Origin: Methylocystis rosea
GTDB lineage: Bacteria; Pseudomonadota; Alphaproteobacteria; Rhizobiales; Beijerinckiaceae
Length of the DNA stretch: 64,000 nucleotides
Assembly (NCBI RefSeq): GCF_003855495.1
Contig: NZ_CP034086.1
Location: forward strand, 1,959,501-2,023,500
Reading direction: 5' to 3'
Under the pieces are notes generated by a model. The model searched no databases. It was not told where the DNA came from and saw nothing but the letters and a program-made list of their open reading frames with translations. Shown here piece by piece: positions 35,148-45,501 of the stretch. Each line of letters opens with the position of its first letter. Position 1 is the stretch's first letter. The translations under genes were made by a program, and so were the position numbers.

Positions 35148-35633
35148 GAACGCACCGCCTTTCGGCGCGCGTCGAGGATCGAGCCGCGCCCGGCGTAGCC
35201 GCGCTGATAGCTCATTGAATAGGCGTTGAGCGCGGCGCGCCACTGTCCTTCGTCCTGGCGTTCGGCGAGATCGTCAGGAATTTCGATCGTATCAAAGCCG
35301 CAGCCGATCGCGTGAGGATATTGGTCGGCGACAAGCCGCCCGCTGGCGCGCAACTCGCCTTTAAACTCCGCCCGCCGCAGCAGGCGCGCCAAAGAGAAGC
35401 CGCGGCCGTCAGCGAAAGCCGGGAAAGCGATCGAGATGAGGTCGAGCCGCGGCAAGGCGGCGATGAGCGCCGAAGGTTCCGTCGTGTTCGGAACGATCAC
35501 GCCAAACGTGGCCGTCGGCCCGAGGACCTCCACGGCATGTTCGAGTCGCGGCAATGACACGATGAACTTGCCGGTCTTTGGCAGCGCTTCCTCATCGGCA
35601 AGTCGGCGCCATGCGTCCTCGATAAAGCGGCCG

Positions 35634-35650
<17 letters not shown>
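35144..35650 (-). CDS. DUF934 family protein of the sulfite reductase operon
   Basis: A 168-residue soluble protein matching DUF934: FIEDAWRRLADEEALP, a central GVIVPNTTEP segment, LDLISIAFPAFADGRGFSLARLLR and the C-terminal FDTIEIPDD with AYSMSYQRGY. DUF934 genes nearly always sit between cysI and cysH in alphaproteobacteria; the role is unknown, possibly an oxidoreductase-associated factor. Its start overlaps the cysI end by 17 bp and its stop overlaps cysH. Confidence 0.9.
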
Positions 35651-37354
<1,704 letters not shown>

Positions 37355-37358
<4 letters not shown>

Positions 37359-37672
37359 AACGCGCCCTCGCCCGCCTGCTTGCCAAGATCCAAGCGAACG
37401 CTCGGTCCCTTCACGCGCATCTTCTCTCGATAATGTAACGGCGTCGGCGCGCCGTCGCTCCCGATCTCGACATCGGCGAGATAGACGTCAACCACGCGAT
37501 TGGCTGAAATGTCGCGCTTGCCCAAGTCTTCCAGTGCGGTCGCCTCGTCGGCCTTCCGCGCGACGCGCGCGCGGCGGTGGTCGCGCTCCCAGCCCGAGGG
37601 GCCGAGAAACACCACTTCGCCGTCCGTCAAATTCGAGGCGATCAGGATCTGGGGATGTTTGAAGACGGGCAT
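37355..37672 (-). CDS. DUF2849 family protein
   Basis: A 105-residue protein with the DUF2849 pattern: ILIASNLTDGEVVFLG, then RARVARKADEATALE and a VVDVYLADVEIG segment before RIR/REKMRVKGP. DUF2849 precedes sulfite reductase in many alphaproteobacteria; no activity is known. It shares a TGATG junction with the ferredoxin upstream and ATGA with cysI downstream, so the set is coupled. Confidence 0.87.
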
Positions 37673-38043
37673 CACGTTTCCTGCGCCAGCTTCAGCCGAA
37701 GGCCGCTCATCTCGTCGGACCAGATGATCTGGCAGGAGAGACGCGAATTTTCGTAAAGCATCGGCAATTCATCAAGCTTTTCGACTTCCTCTTCGCGCGG
37801 CGGCGGCACGCGACGGGCGGACTCCGCGTCGAGAACGACGTGGCACTCCGCACATGCAAGAGCGCCGCCACAGGTGTTGTCCATGCCGACGCCGTGGTCG
37901 CGCAAGATCTCCATCAGCCGCCAGCCTTCCACGGCTTCGAGTTCATGGACAACGCCGTCGCGATCCTCGACGTGCAGGGTCGGCAGACTCTGCTGCGACG
38001 ATTCGGCGGGCCGCCGCGCGACGATATTCTCGATATTGCTCAT
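37672..38043 (-). CDS. [2Fe-2S] ferredoxin, adrenodoxin-type
   Basis: A 123-residue ferredoxin with cluster ligands Cys58, Cys64, Cys67 and Cys104 (CGGALACAEC, spacing X5 and X2, then RLSCQI), plus the MEILRDHGVGM and YENSRLSCQI segments of the adrenodoxin/ISC type. It is the first gene of the sulfate-reduction operon, in the place where the siroheme gene cysG often sits. It is a plausible electron donor for the ferredoxin-type sulfite reductase. ATG 38043 is preferred; the frame is open to 38118. Confidence 0.9.
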   Translation of the reverse strand: MSNIENIVARRPAESSQQSLPTLHVEDRDGVVHELEAVEGWRLMEILRDHGVGMDNTCGGALACAECHVVLDAESARRVPPPREEEVEKLDELPMLYENSRLSCQIIWSDEMSGLRLKLAQET

Positions 38044-38318
38044 GCCTTGACGCGCCGACCTGGTCCGCGCCGGCCAGCAGCCACGGACGTTCTGTATTTC
38101 GAACGCATAAACCTCCAAACCGCACGAATGTCAATTCACGATCATATTGTGGTGCTTGGGTTTAATTACAAACTTTATGTGTTGTTTTAAGCGCGTCACA
38201 ATTGGAGCGCCATCCGCAGTTAGCTGAAACAGAGCATGACAAGCGCTAAAAACCATGTTTGTTGAGCGCTTGTCATTCATAAACAGCGGCGCCAGCGCGA
38301 CATGCGATAGGAGCACCC
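38044..38318. other. AT-rich divergent promoter region
   Basis: About 275 bp between the minus-strand sulfur operon and the plus-strand ParA-like pair. The stretch at about 38130-38195 is markedly AT-rich for this genome, so both promoters probably lie here. No riboswitch or clear operator was recognised. Confidence 0.5.
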
Positions 38319-39155
38319 ATGGTTAAGAAGCCGGTCAAAATCACCAGGGAAGCGCCCGCGAAACGCGAGGCGGAAAGCCGGCCGCGTAAGGTCGAGGCTC
38401 CGGCCCCCGCCGCGAACGCCGCCGCGCGCCCGGCGGTCATCGTCGTTGGCGCGGACAAGGGCGGCGTCGGCAAAACCACGATCGCCAGAGCCATCCTCGA
38501 CTTTCTTTCGCTAAATGACATCCATACGCGCGCGTTCGACACCGAGACGCCGCGCGGAACGCTTCATCGCTTCCACCCTGACGAGACGATGATCGTCGAT
38601 CTGACCGAACCCTCGGACCAGATGAAGATCATCGACACGCTGAATACGTCGCAGGCCAAGGTCAGCGTCATCGACGTGCGCGCCGGCGGGTTGAGCCCGG
38701 CGCTCGGGGCGCTCGATGAAATCGGCTTCTTCGATGCGGTGAAAGGCGGCGAATTCCGCTTCGTGCTGCTGCATGTGATCGGGCCCTCCATCGCTTCGTT
38801 GGAGGAGATCGCCGAAATTGCGCCCTATGTCGCGGACGCCAACTATTTCATGGTGAAGAATCACGTCAACGACACGACCTTCTTCGAGTGGGATCCACAA
38901 ACGCACGCGAAATATTTCGAGCATGTCGTCACCTCGGGCGAGATCACGATCCCCAAGCTCAGCGAACTCGCCTACGAGCAGGTCGAGCTCTCCGGCACGC
39001 CGTTCTCGACATTCATCGGCAATCAGGACGCGCAGGGCCGACCGGCGGAGCATTCGTTCGTGTTGCGCGGCTACGTCCGCACGTGGCTGGCGCGCGTCGC
39101 CGATGAGTTCGAACGGGTCGGCCTTCTCGATCTTGTTGGCGATAAGAGGCGATAG
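38319..39155 (+). CDS. ParA/MinD-like P-loop ATPase
   Basis: A 278-residue deviant-Walker-A ATPase. After a basic, Pro/Ala-rich N-terminus (about 37 residues), IVVGADKGGVGKTTIARAIL carries the KGGxGKTT motif (Lys47, Lys52), followed by AFDTETPRGTL and a Walker B-like VSVIDVRAGG. It may bind DNA or membranes non-specifically, or sort a cargo. The next gene is a paralogue that lacks the P-loop lysines. No ParB or partition site is nearby, so it is probably an orphan cargo-positioning or plasmid-derived ATPase, not the chromosomal ParA. Confidence 0.85.
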   Translation: MVKKPVKITREAPAKREAESRPRKVEAPAPAANAAARPAVIVVGADKGGVGKTTIARAILDFLSLNDIHTRAFDTETPRGTLHRFHPDETMIVDLTEPSDQMKIIDTLNTSQAKVSVIDVRAGGLSPALGALDEIGFFDAVKGGEFRFVLLHVIGPSIASLEEIAEIAPYVADANYFMVKNHVNDTTFFEWDPQTHAKYFEHVVTSGEITIPKLSELAYEQVELSGTPFSTFIGNQDAQGRPAEHSFVLRGYVRTWLARVADEFERVGLLDLVGDKRR

Positions 39156-39193
39156 AGGGTCGCGGCGGCGCGCATCGTCTCCGCGAAGACCAC

Positions 39194-39907
39194 ATGGCGC
39201 CTCGCACTCTTGCGTTCTTCGTTTGCTCGCCGCACTCGCGAACAGGCGTGACGACAGCGGCGCGTTTGCTCACCGATTATTATCTGTCGCGCAATGTCGA
39301 CGTGGAAGGCTTTGACACGGATTTCCGGGAGCCGCTTTATGCAGTGTTCTTTCCGGAAGCGACGCGCATCGTCGACGTTAGCGAGATCAAGGGACAGATT
39401 TCGCTCTTCGACCGCCTGCTCGTCGCCGACGAGACGCCAAAGATCGTCGACGTCTGGCATCGCTCCTATGAGCGTCTGTTCGCGACCATCGCCGAAATCG
39501 GCTTTCTCGAAGAAGCGCGGCGGCGCGGCGTGGAGCCGATCGTGCTCTTTCAGACGGACGTCACGGAGAGCGCGGCGAACAGCGCGCTGGTCCTCAAGAC
39601 CACATGGCCGGATCTCATGATGAGCGTCATTCACAATCGCGGCGCCTCGCCGCTCGGCCGCGACTCCTTGGCGATTCTTGCGCGCTATCCCGCGAGCGGC
39701 AAATTCGTGATCCCGCGTCTTGAGGCGCCGATCGCGCGCGCTCTCGACGACGTCAATCTGTCGCTGTCCCGCTTCACGAGAGAGCCGCCGCCGGAAATGT
39801 CCATCGTGGTTCGCGCGGCGCTCAAAGCATGGCTGTCGCCAATCTTCACCCAATTTCAAAGCTTCGAACTGCGGCTCGCGCTGCAGTCGAGCGAATGGCT
39901 TCGTTAA
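39194..39907 (+). CDS. ParA-like paralogue with degenerate Walker A
   Basis: A 237-residue protein colinear with the preceding one: FDTDFREPLYAVFFPEATRIVDVSE parallels FDTETPRGTLHRFHPDETMIVDLTE. The P-loop reads CSPHSRTGVTTAARLL: both lysines of KGGxGK are absent (replaced by Ser and Val). ATP hydrolysis is therefore unlikely, and it may act as a pseudo-ATPase partner or have lost function. The gene starts 38 bp after the first and appears co-transcribed with it. Confidence 0.75.
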   Translation: MAPRTLAFFVCSPHSRTGVTTAARLLTDYYLSRNVDVEGFDTDFREPLYAVFFPEATRIVDVSEIKGQISLFDRLLVADETPKIVDVWHRSYERLFATIAEIGFLEEARRRGVEPIVLFQTDVTESAANSALVLKTTWPDLMMSVIHNRGASPLGRDSLAILARYPASGKFVIPRLEAPIARALDDVNLSLSRFTREPPPEMSIVVRAALKAWLSPIFTQFQSFELRLALQSSEWLR

Positions 39908-39919
39908 GGGACGGGCGCC

Positions 39920-40969
39920 GTGGAATACCGCAAACTTGGTGACAGCGATCTCTCCGTTTCGGCCATCTGTCTCGGCTCAATGACGTGGGGACAGCAGAAC
40001 AGCGAAGCCGACGGCCATGCGCAACTGGATTACGCCTTCGATTGCGGCGTCAATTTCATCGACACGGCGGAAATCTATTCCATTCCGCCGAGGCAAGAAA
40101 CTCAAGGCTCCTCCGAACGCATCATCGGGAGTTGGCTCGCGGCACGTAAGAACCGTGACAAGGCGATCATCGCCACTAAGGTCGCCGGCCGCGGCGACGC
40201 CAATTGGCTGCGTCCGGGGCGCGTGGGAACGGTTCTCGACGCCAAGAATATCAACTCTGCGATCGAGGGATCGTTGAAGCGGCTGCAAACAGATTACATC
40301 GATCTCTATCAATTGCACTGGCCGGATCGCTCGCTGCCGCTGTGGGGCGCTGGCGGCACGGTCTATCGACGCCCGACGAAGCGCGACGAAACTCCCATCG
40401 AAGAGACGCTGGAAGCGCTAACGCGGCTCGTCAAAGCCGGCAAGGTTCGGCATATCGGCCTGTCCAATGAAACGCCGTGGGGCGTGGCGCGCTTTCTGCG
40501 CGCTGCGGAACTCGGTCATGGGCCGCGCGTCGTCTCGATTCAAAACGCCTACAACCTCGTCAACCGCACCTTCGAGATCGGGCTCGCTGAGTTCGCTGAG
40601 CGCGAGCGCGTCGGATTGCTCGCCTATTCGCCGCTCGCGCAAGGATACCTCACCGGAAAATATCAGGGCGGCGCGCGGCCGCCCGGCGCACGCACGACGC
40701 TGTTCGAGCGCGCGCAGCGTTATGAGAAGCCGGAAGTCGAAAAAGCGATCGCCGCCTATCTGGCGCTCGCGCAAGATATTGGAGTCGATCCGGCGCAGCT
40801 CGCCATCGCCTTCGTGACGTCCCGGCCCTTCGTGACGTCAAATATTATTGGCGCGACGACGATGGCGCAGCTCAAAGCCGACCTCGCGTCGGTGGAGTTC
40901 AGGATCACGCCTGAAATCGAGCGGCGTATTGACGCGATCCATCATCTTCACAGCAACCCTGCGCCATGA
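39920..40969 (+). CDS. Aldo/keto reductase, Tas-like
   Basis: A 349-residue NADPH-dependent reductase of the AKR superfamily. It begins MEYRKLGDSDLSVSAICLGSMTWGQQ with FIDTAEIY (catalytic Asp and Tyr), a catalytic Lys in IIATKVAG, and the DYIDLYQLHWPD segment (His). Length and the PIEETLEALTRLVKAGKVRHIGLSNE segment match the Tas/YghZ type. GTG 39920 starts 12 bp after the ParA paralogue and its stop overlaps the next start (ATGA), so the genes may be one transcript. Substrate unknown. Confidence 0.93.
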   Translation: MEYRKLGDSDLSVSAICLGSMTWGQQNSEADGHAQLDYAFDCGVNFIDTAEIYSIPPRQETQGSSERIIGSWLAARKNRDKAIIATKVAGRGDANWLRPGRVGTVLDAKNINSAIEGSLKRLQTDYIDLYQLHWPDRSLPLWGAGGTVYRRPTKRDETPIEETLEALTRLVKAGKVRHIGLSNETPWGVARFLRAAELGHGPRVVSIQNAYNLVNRTFEIGLAEFAERERVGLLAYSPLAQGYLTGKYQGGARPPGARTTLFERAQRYEKPEVEKAIAAYLALAQDIGVDPAQLAIAFVTSRPFVTSNIIGATTMAQLKADLASVEFRITPEIERRIDAIHHLHSNPAP

Positions 40970-41460
40970 CCGAAGGCGCAAGTCTTCGCGCGGAAACGCC
41001 GCAGGATCATTCCGCCATACACGAGCTGCTCGTTGCGGCTTTCGACCGATACGGCGAGGCCGAACTCGTCGAGGCGCTGCGCAAGGAAGGCGACCTGGTT
41101 TTTGGCGGCGTCGCGACTGTCCACGGCGTCATCGTCGGCTACGCCGCCCTGTCCAGGATGAACGCTCCCTTTCCGGCGCTCGGGCTCGGTCCTGTCGCCG
41201 TCGCCGCGGCATATCGCGGAAAAGGGATCGCCAACGCTCTTTTGCGCTGGAGCTTGGCGCGTGCGCAGGACGACCAGTGGCGCGCGATTTTTGTGTTGGG
41301 CGACGGCGCCTTTTACGGCCGTTTCGGATTTCGACCGGAGCTTGCCGCCGGCTTCGACACGCCATATGCGGGACCGCATTTCATGGCGCTGGCGCTTAAC
41401 GGCGCGCTTCCAGCCAAGGAGGGACCGGTAGACTATGCGCCAGCCTTCGCTCGGCTCTGA
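40966..41460 (+). CDS. GNAT-family N-acetyltransferase
   Basis: A 164-residue acetyltransferase with the acetyl-CoA binding LGPVAVAAAYRGKGIANALLRW motif split across residues about 82-102 and the FYGRFGFRPE motif near residue 120, typical of YhbS-like GNATs. Coupled to the aldo/keto reductase by ATGA. The neighbour across the convergent junction is YqgE. Confidence 0.88.
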   Translation: MTEGASLRAETPQDHSAIHELLVAAFDRYGEAELVEALRKEGDLVFGGVATVHGVIVGYAALSRMNAPFPALGLGPVAVAAAYRGKGIANALLRWSLARAQDDQWRAIFVLGDGAFYGRFGFRPELAAGFDTPYAGPHFMALALNGALPAKEGPVDYAPAFARL

Positions 41461-41468
41461 ATCGACGC

Positions 41469-42119
41469 TCAGGCGTGTCCCGCATGTGTCGACAGCCGTT
41501 GTGGATCGACGCCGATCGAGCGCAGCGCGCGCGCATATTTCGTCTCGAGGTCATGATCGAACAGCAAGGCGGGATCGGTCGGACAGTTCAGCCAACCGTT
41601 GCGCTGAATCTCTTCTTCGAGCTGACCCGGGTCCCAACCCGCATAGCCGAGCGCCAGCAGCGCGCGGTCCGGGCCGCGCCCTGCGGCGATGGCGCGCAGA
41701 ATGTCGATCGTCGCGGTGAGCGAGACGCCGTCGTCGATCGGCAAGGTGGAATTGTCGAGGAAGAAATCCGGCGTATGCAGCACGAAACCGCGGTCGGTCT
41801 GCACGGGCCCGCCTGACAGAACCTGGATGTCTTCGGCGCGGCTCGGCAGGCTGATGCGCTCCTGGGGGGCGATCACTTGCAGCTGCACGAGCAAATCGGG
41901 AAAATTGCGCACACGGGCCGCCTGGTTGACGACGATGCCCATCGCGCCTTCTTCGGAATGGGCGCAAAGATAGATCACCGAGCGCGCGAAGCGCTGATCC
42001 AACATGCTCGGCATCGCGATCAGCAATTGGCCATCGAGAAAACGGCGCTCGTCGGGACGACCGCTGCGGCGCTCGCCCACCCTCTCCGCGAAATCTTGCT
42101 TCTTGCCGCTCGGCCTCAT
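41469..42119 (-). CDS. YqgE/AlgH family protein (UPF0301)
   Basis: A 216-residue protein with [12 protein letters not shown] near the start, then [38 protein letters not shown] and [16 protein letters not shown], the family signatures. The first 28 residues are variable, so the start could be later. The family's function is unsettled; AlgH is linked to alginate regulation in Pseudomonas. Convergent with the GNAT gene. Confidence 0.94.
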   Translation of the reverse strand: MRPSGKKQDFAERVGERRSGRPDERRFLDGQLLIAMPSMLDQRFARSVIYLCAHSEEGAMGIVVNQAARVRNFPDLLVQLQVIAPQERISLPSRAEDIQVLSGGPVQTDRGFVLHTPDFFLDNSTLPIDDGVSLTATIDILRAIAAGRGPDRALLALGYAGWDPGQLEEEIQRNGWLNCPTDPALLFDHDLETKYARALRSIGVDPQRLSTHAGHA

Positions 42120-42215
42120 AGGGTCATGCTACGCCCGCCGCGTCCTCAGGACAAGCGGCGCAAATCACGTAACTGACTGCCTTGACTGGGGGACCGGGGG
42201 CGCCGAAGGGTCACG

Positions 42216-43022
42216 ATGCGCTCAAAATTCTTTCTCTTCGCGCCGCTAGCCGTCACGCTGGCGCAGATCTTTCCGGCGTCGTCGCTCGCGGAGAACACGG
42301 CCTTCGCCTCTGCGATCGTAAAGGGGGCCGCGTCGAGCGCTCGGCTCTTGTCCGCCGGCCCTCTGCAGGCCGGGGCTTACCGCGCCGCCGTCGAGATCGC
42401 GCTCGCGCCTGAAACCATCACCTATTGGCGCCAGCCTGGCGAGGCGGGCTCGGCGCCCGCGTTCGATTTCTCAAGATCGGTCAATGTGGCCAAAGTCGAA
42501 CCGTCCTTCCCCGCGCCGAAACATATCGACGAGGCCGGAACCATCGTCGCCGGCTATGATGCGCGCGTCGTCCTGCCGTTGAAGGTGACGCCACGCGATC
42601 CCAATGCGCCGGTGACGCTCAATCTCGTGCTCGACTACGCCTCCTGCGGCAAGATCTGCCTGCCGGCCCGCGCTGATTTGTCTCTGGAGCTGCCGCGCGA
42701 CGGCGCTTCGCCTCATGCGGCGGCGATCGCCGAAGCCGAACGGCTGGTGCCAAGCAAGCTCACCGCGGCCGAGGCCAAAAAGCGCTTCGCTGTTTCGCGG
42801 AATAACGCGGAAGGGTCGTGGCGGCTGCGCTACCTCGGACCCGGCAAGGCCGAGGACGTCTTTGCCGAAGCGCCTGAGCCGTTCTTCATTGAAAGCACGC
42901 GCGCGGGAGAGGGCTTCGAGCTTAAGCTCTTTTCCGGAAGCAAAGCGGCCAAGGCCGCCGACGCGACGTTAACGATCGTCACCGACGCCGGCGCTTTCGA
43001 GGCCCCGGCGCGGCTGGAGTAA
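42216..43022 (+). CDS. Free periplasmic DsbD N-terminal domain (DsbD-alpha-like) protein
   Basis: A 268-residue exported protein with signal KFFLFAPLAVTLAQIFPASSLA. It has the DsbD N-domain features WRQPGEAGSAPAFDFS and the redox pair Cys144/Cys148 in DYASCGKICLPA, which in DsbD passes electrons to periplasmic acceptors. The membrane (beta) and thioredoxin (gamma) domains are absent. It therefore needs a separate reductant, such as a CcdA or ScsB-type protein elsewhere. AAGGG precedes the ATG. The convergent neighbour is the GT2 operon end. Confidence 0.88.
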   Translation: MRSKFFLFAPLAVTLAQIFPASSLAENTAFASAIVKGAASSARLLSAGPLQAGAYRAAVEIALAPETITYWRQPGEAGSAPAFDFSRSVNVAKVEPSFPAPKHIDEAGTIVAGYDARVVLPLKVTPRDPNAPVTLNLVLDYASCGKICLPARADLSLELPRDGASPHAAAIAEAERLVPSKLTAAEAKKRFAVSRNNAEGSWRLRYLGPGKAEDVFAEAPEPFFIESTRAGEGFELKLFSGSKAAKAADATLTIVTDAGAFEAPARLE

Positions 43023-43039
43023 GCGCGACCGCCCTCGCC

Positions 43040-44335
43040 CTACTCCACCTCAGCGTCGATCGGCGTCGCAGCTTCATGGTCGAGCTTCGGCGTGCGCTTG
43101 AACGTCGATTTGCGCCCTCGCAGGGTCTGGAGAATCTTCGCGCCATTGGCGAAGGCGAGATAGATCATCAGCGGCGGAATCGACGCGACCGTTTTCACAT
43201 AATCGGCGACTGTCCCGCGCTTGAGCGCCAGATAGGGCGGCAGCGTGATGCCAAGCGCCACCAGCACCGTCATGAGTCCGATGATCTCCAACATCCCGGC
43301 GAAGGGCGCGAGCGATCCGTGCAGAATCACGCCAAGGACAAATGCGATGAGTCCGATGGCGGCCGTGGGGAAGAAAATCTGATGAGCGATCAGCGAGATC
43401 GCCATCACCCGGCGCGTCAGGCTCCATGGCGAACGCCAGATCGGCAGGACGGTCTTTTGCGCGACCTGCACGAATCCGTTCGACCATCGCCTTTGCTGGC
43501 GACGGAAATCGCGGATTCCCTCCGGCACCTGGCCGGGAATCGGCGGCTCCGAGACAAACAGCCCATGCCATCCCTGGAGCGCCGCGCGCACGGTGAGGTC
43601 GAGGTCCTCGCAGAGCGAATAGTCGGACCAGCCGCCGGCGTCCTCGACCGTCGCGCGTCGCCAAATTCCGCCGGTGCCGTTGAATTGAAAGAGCCAGCCG
43701 GCATGCGCGCGTGAGCGCTGTTCGACGAGATAATGGCCGTCCTGCACGAGGCCCTGGGCGCGCGTCAGCCAGTTTTTCTCGAAATTCTGGAACTCGCAGC
43801 GCGACTGCACGAAGCCGATGCGATCGTCGGTCAGGAAAAGCGGCACCGTTCGCTTCAGCCAATTGGGCGGCGGACGAAAGTCGGCGTCGAGCATGGCGAC
43901 GAAGGGTTCGTCGGTCAGCGTGAGGCCATGCGCGCAGGCGCCCGCCTTAAAGCCCGAGCGATCGGCGCGCCGCACATGGTCGATCACGGCGCCGCCGATG
44001 CGCAGCTCCGCCGCCACTGCGTCCGCCCGCGCGCTTGTCTCGTCGGTCGAATCATCGAGAAGCTGAATGCGCAGCCGGTCCTTCGGCCAGTCGAGAAGCG
44101 CGACGCAGCGCAACGACTGCTCGGTGACGAGCGGCTCGTTGAAAACGGGGATTTGCAACAGGACTCGCGGCAGATCCGAGTCAGGCGTTGCGGGCGCCTC
44201 CGGATCACGCACGCCGCGCAGCTGGTCGTAACAGAAGCGGCCGATGACGATCAGATAGCCGATCCCGATCGCCATCAGGATCGAAGCGCAGACCATCGCG
44301 ACCGAGTCGACGAGGAATTGAAAAAGCCCCAGCAA
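43040..44335 (-). CDS. Membrane family 2 glycosyltransferase (cellulose-synthase-like)
   Basis: A 431-residue GT2, last gene of the seven-gene lipid operon. A first membrane span (CASILMAIGIGYLIVIG) is followed by the catalytic domain: LLQIPVFNEPLVTEQSL, LLDDSTDET, MLDADFRPPPNWL (DxD), EDLDLTVRAALQG (third Asp) and RRQQRRWSNGFVQ (QxxRW), then four more spans. Closest in pattern to mannan/glucan CslA-type synthases; it probably adds a second or repeated sugar. The TTG at 44335 has an AAGGAT site and lies just after the GT21 stop; ATG 44296 is an alternative. Confidence 0.9.
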   Translation of the reverse strand: MLGLFQFLVDSVAMVCASILMAIGIGYLIVIGRFCYDQLRGVRDPEAPATPDSDLPRVLLQIPVFNEPLVTEQSLRCVALLDWPKDRLRIQLLDDSTDETSARADAVAAELRIGGAVIDHVRRADRSGFKAGACAHGLTLTDEPFVAMLDADFRPPPNWLKRTVPLFLTDDRIGFVQSRCEFQNFEKNWLTRAQGLVQDGHYLVEQRSRAHAGWLFQFNGTGGIWRRATVEDAGGWSDYSLCEDLDLTVRAALQGWHGLFVSEPPIPGQVPEGIRDFRRQQRRWSNGFVQVAQKTVLPIWRSPWSLTRRVMAISLIAHQIFFPTAAIGLIAFVLGVILHGSLAPFAGMLEIIGLMTVLVALGITLPPYLALKRGTVADYVKTVASIPPLMIYLAFANGAKILQTLRGRKSTFKRTPKLDHEAATPIDAEVE

Positions 44336-44340
44336 ACGGC

Positions 44341-45501
44341 CTATCCTTCTTCGTGCGGAACCGGCGAGGGCTTCGCCCCGGCGCGCGCATTCACGCTGTC
44401 CTTCGCCCAAACCACCTGGTCAGTGACCCAGGCGTTCAACCAGACCGCCAGCATCGTCGCCTCGCGAACCACAAACACCGCGGGCGCAGCCCACGATAAC
44501 TGCCATCCTTTGGCCACGGAAAGCAATGTCTCAAGCGCAAACCACAGCAGAAGCGTCGCCGACGCAGCTGCAATGGGCGCGACCCCGACGAGCGGCGCCG
44601 CGATCGCCGAAGCGATAACTGCTGGAACCGCTTGGCATATTGGCTCGGCCAGGAAGGAGATGAGTTCATCGCTGCGGCGAACGACGCTCCAGCGCAATTG
44701 CCGCTGATAAACATCTTCGAACGCGCGCGCGCCGAGTTCCTGGCGCACAAGCCTGTGAGAAAAGACCGGCCGTTTGCCGATCCGCCGCATCGCCTTGGCC
44801 AAGGCGTTGTCTTCGCCGACCGTATGGGAAATCGCGTCAAAGCCTCCGGCGCGCAGGAAGTCCGAACGTCGAAACAACATGATCTTGCCGACGCCATGCC
44901 CCTGCCCCAGCGCCGAGGCGAGAAACAGCATGCGGGCGTGCGGACCGTTAATGATCGCGGCCTCGACTTGCGCGGCGAAATTTTCAAGGCGCGCGCAATA
45001 CGGAATGGCGCAGACGAGCCCGACTTCGTCCGTCAGCTGCCTGACGTGCTGCGCCAGCGCGTCGGGCTCGAGCAGCACATTGGCGTCCTTCATCAGTATG
45101 ACGTCGTGCGTCGCCTGCATGAAAGGCGCATAAAGATTGTCGACCTTCGGACTGACGGCGAATTTCGCTGTCGAACGCAGGATGCGGGACGGCACAGTCG
45201 GGTGACGCGCGAGAATGGCGCGCATGCGCTCGACTGCCGGTCCCTCGACGTCGGTTGCGGAGACGGTCACGTCGAAATCGCTGTAGTGCTGCGTCAGCGC
45301 CGACTCTTGCGTGCGGTCGAACTGGTCCTCGAGCATCTTAACGGGAAGCACGACCGAGACTGGCGGCTGGTCTCGGCGCGTGGCGCGGCGCGCGGCGAGC
45401 CAAGGCTGCGCGATGGTCGCCGCGACCGAGACGACAAGCAACACGACGGCGATCATCCAATAGGCGCCTGCGGCCCACGCGAGGATGATGTAAGCCGTCA
45501 C
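44341..45501 (-). CDS. GT21-type (ceramide glucosyltransferase/HpnI-like) glycosyltransferase
   Basis: A 386-residue membrane glycosyltransferase. A first span (AYIILAWAAGAYWMIAVVLLV) leads to SVVLPVKMLED, then FAVSPKVDNLYAP, LMKDANVLLEPD (D2), GEDNALAKAM (D3) and YQRQLRWSVVRR, the (Q/R)xxRW acceptor motif of family 21. GT21 enzymes glucosylate ceramide; the related HpnI acts on hopanoids. GTG 45501 overlaps the SDR stop. In this operon the likely acceptor is the acyl product of the upstream ACP/KAS/hot-dog/SDR set, which is inference. Confidence 0.88.
   Translation of the reverse strand: MTAYIILAWAAGAYWMIAVVLLVVSVAATIAQPWLAARRATRRDQPPVSVVLPVKMLEDQFDRTQESALTQHYSDFDVTVSATDVEGPAVERMRAILARHPTVPSRILRSTAKFAVSPKVDNLYAPFMQATHDVILMKDANVLLEPDALAQHVRQLTDEVGLVCAIPYCARLENFAAQVEAAIINGPHARMLFLASALGQGHGVGKIMLFRRSDFLRAGGFDAISHTVGEDNALAKAMRRIGKRPVFSHRLVRQELGARAFEDVYQRQLRWSVVRRSDELISFLAEPICQAVPAVIASAIAAPLVGVAPIAAASATLLLWFALETLLSVAKGWQLSWAAPAVFVVREATMLAVWLNAWVTDQVVWAKDSVNARAGAKPSPVPHEEG

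Noticed and set aside
38319..39907. Chromosome partition parAB locus
   Set aside because: No ParB and no parS-like palindromes were seen, and the second ATPase lacks the Walker A lysines.
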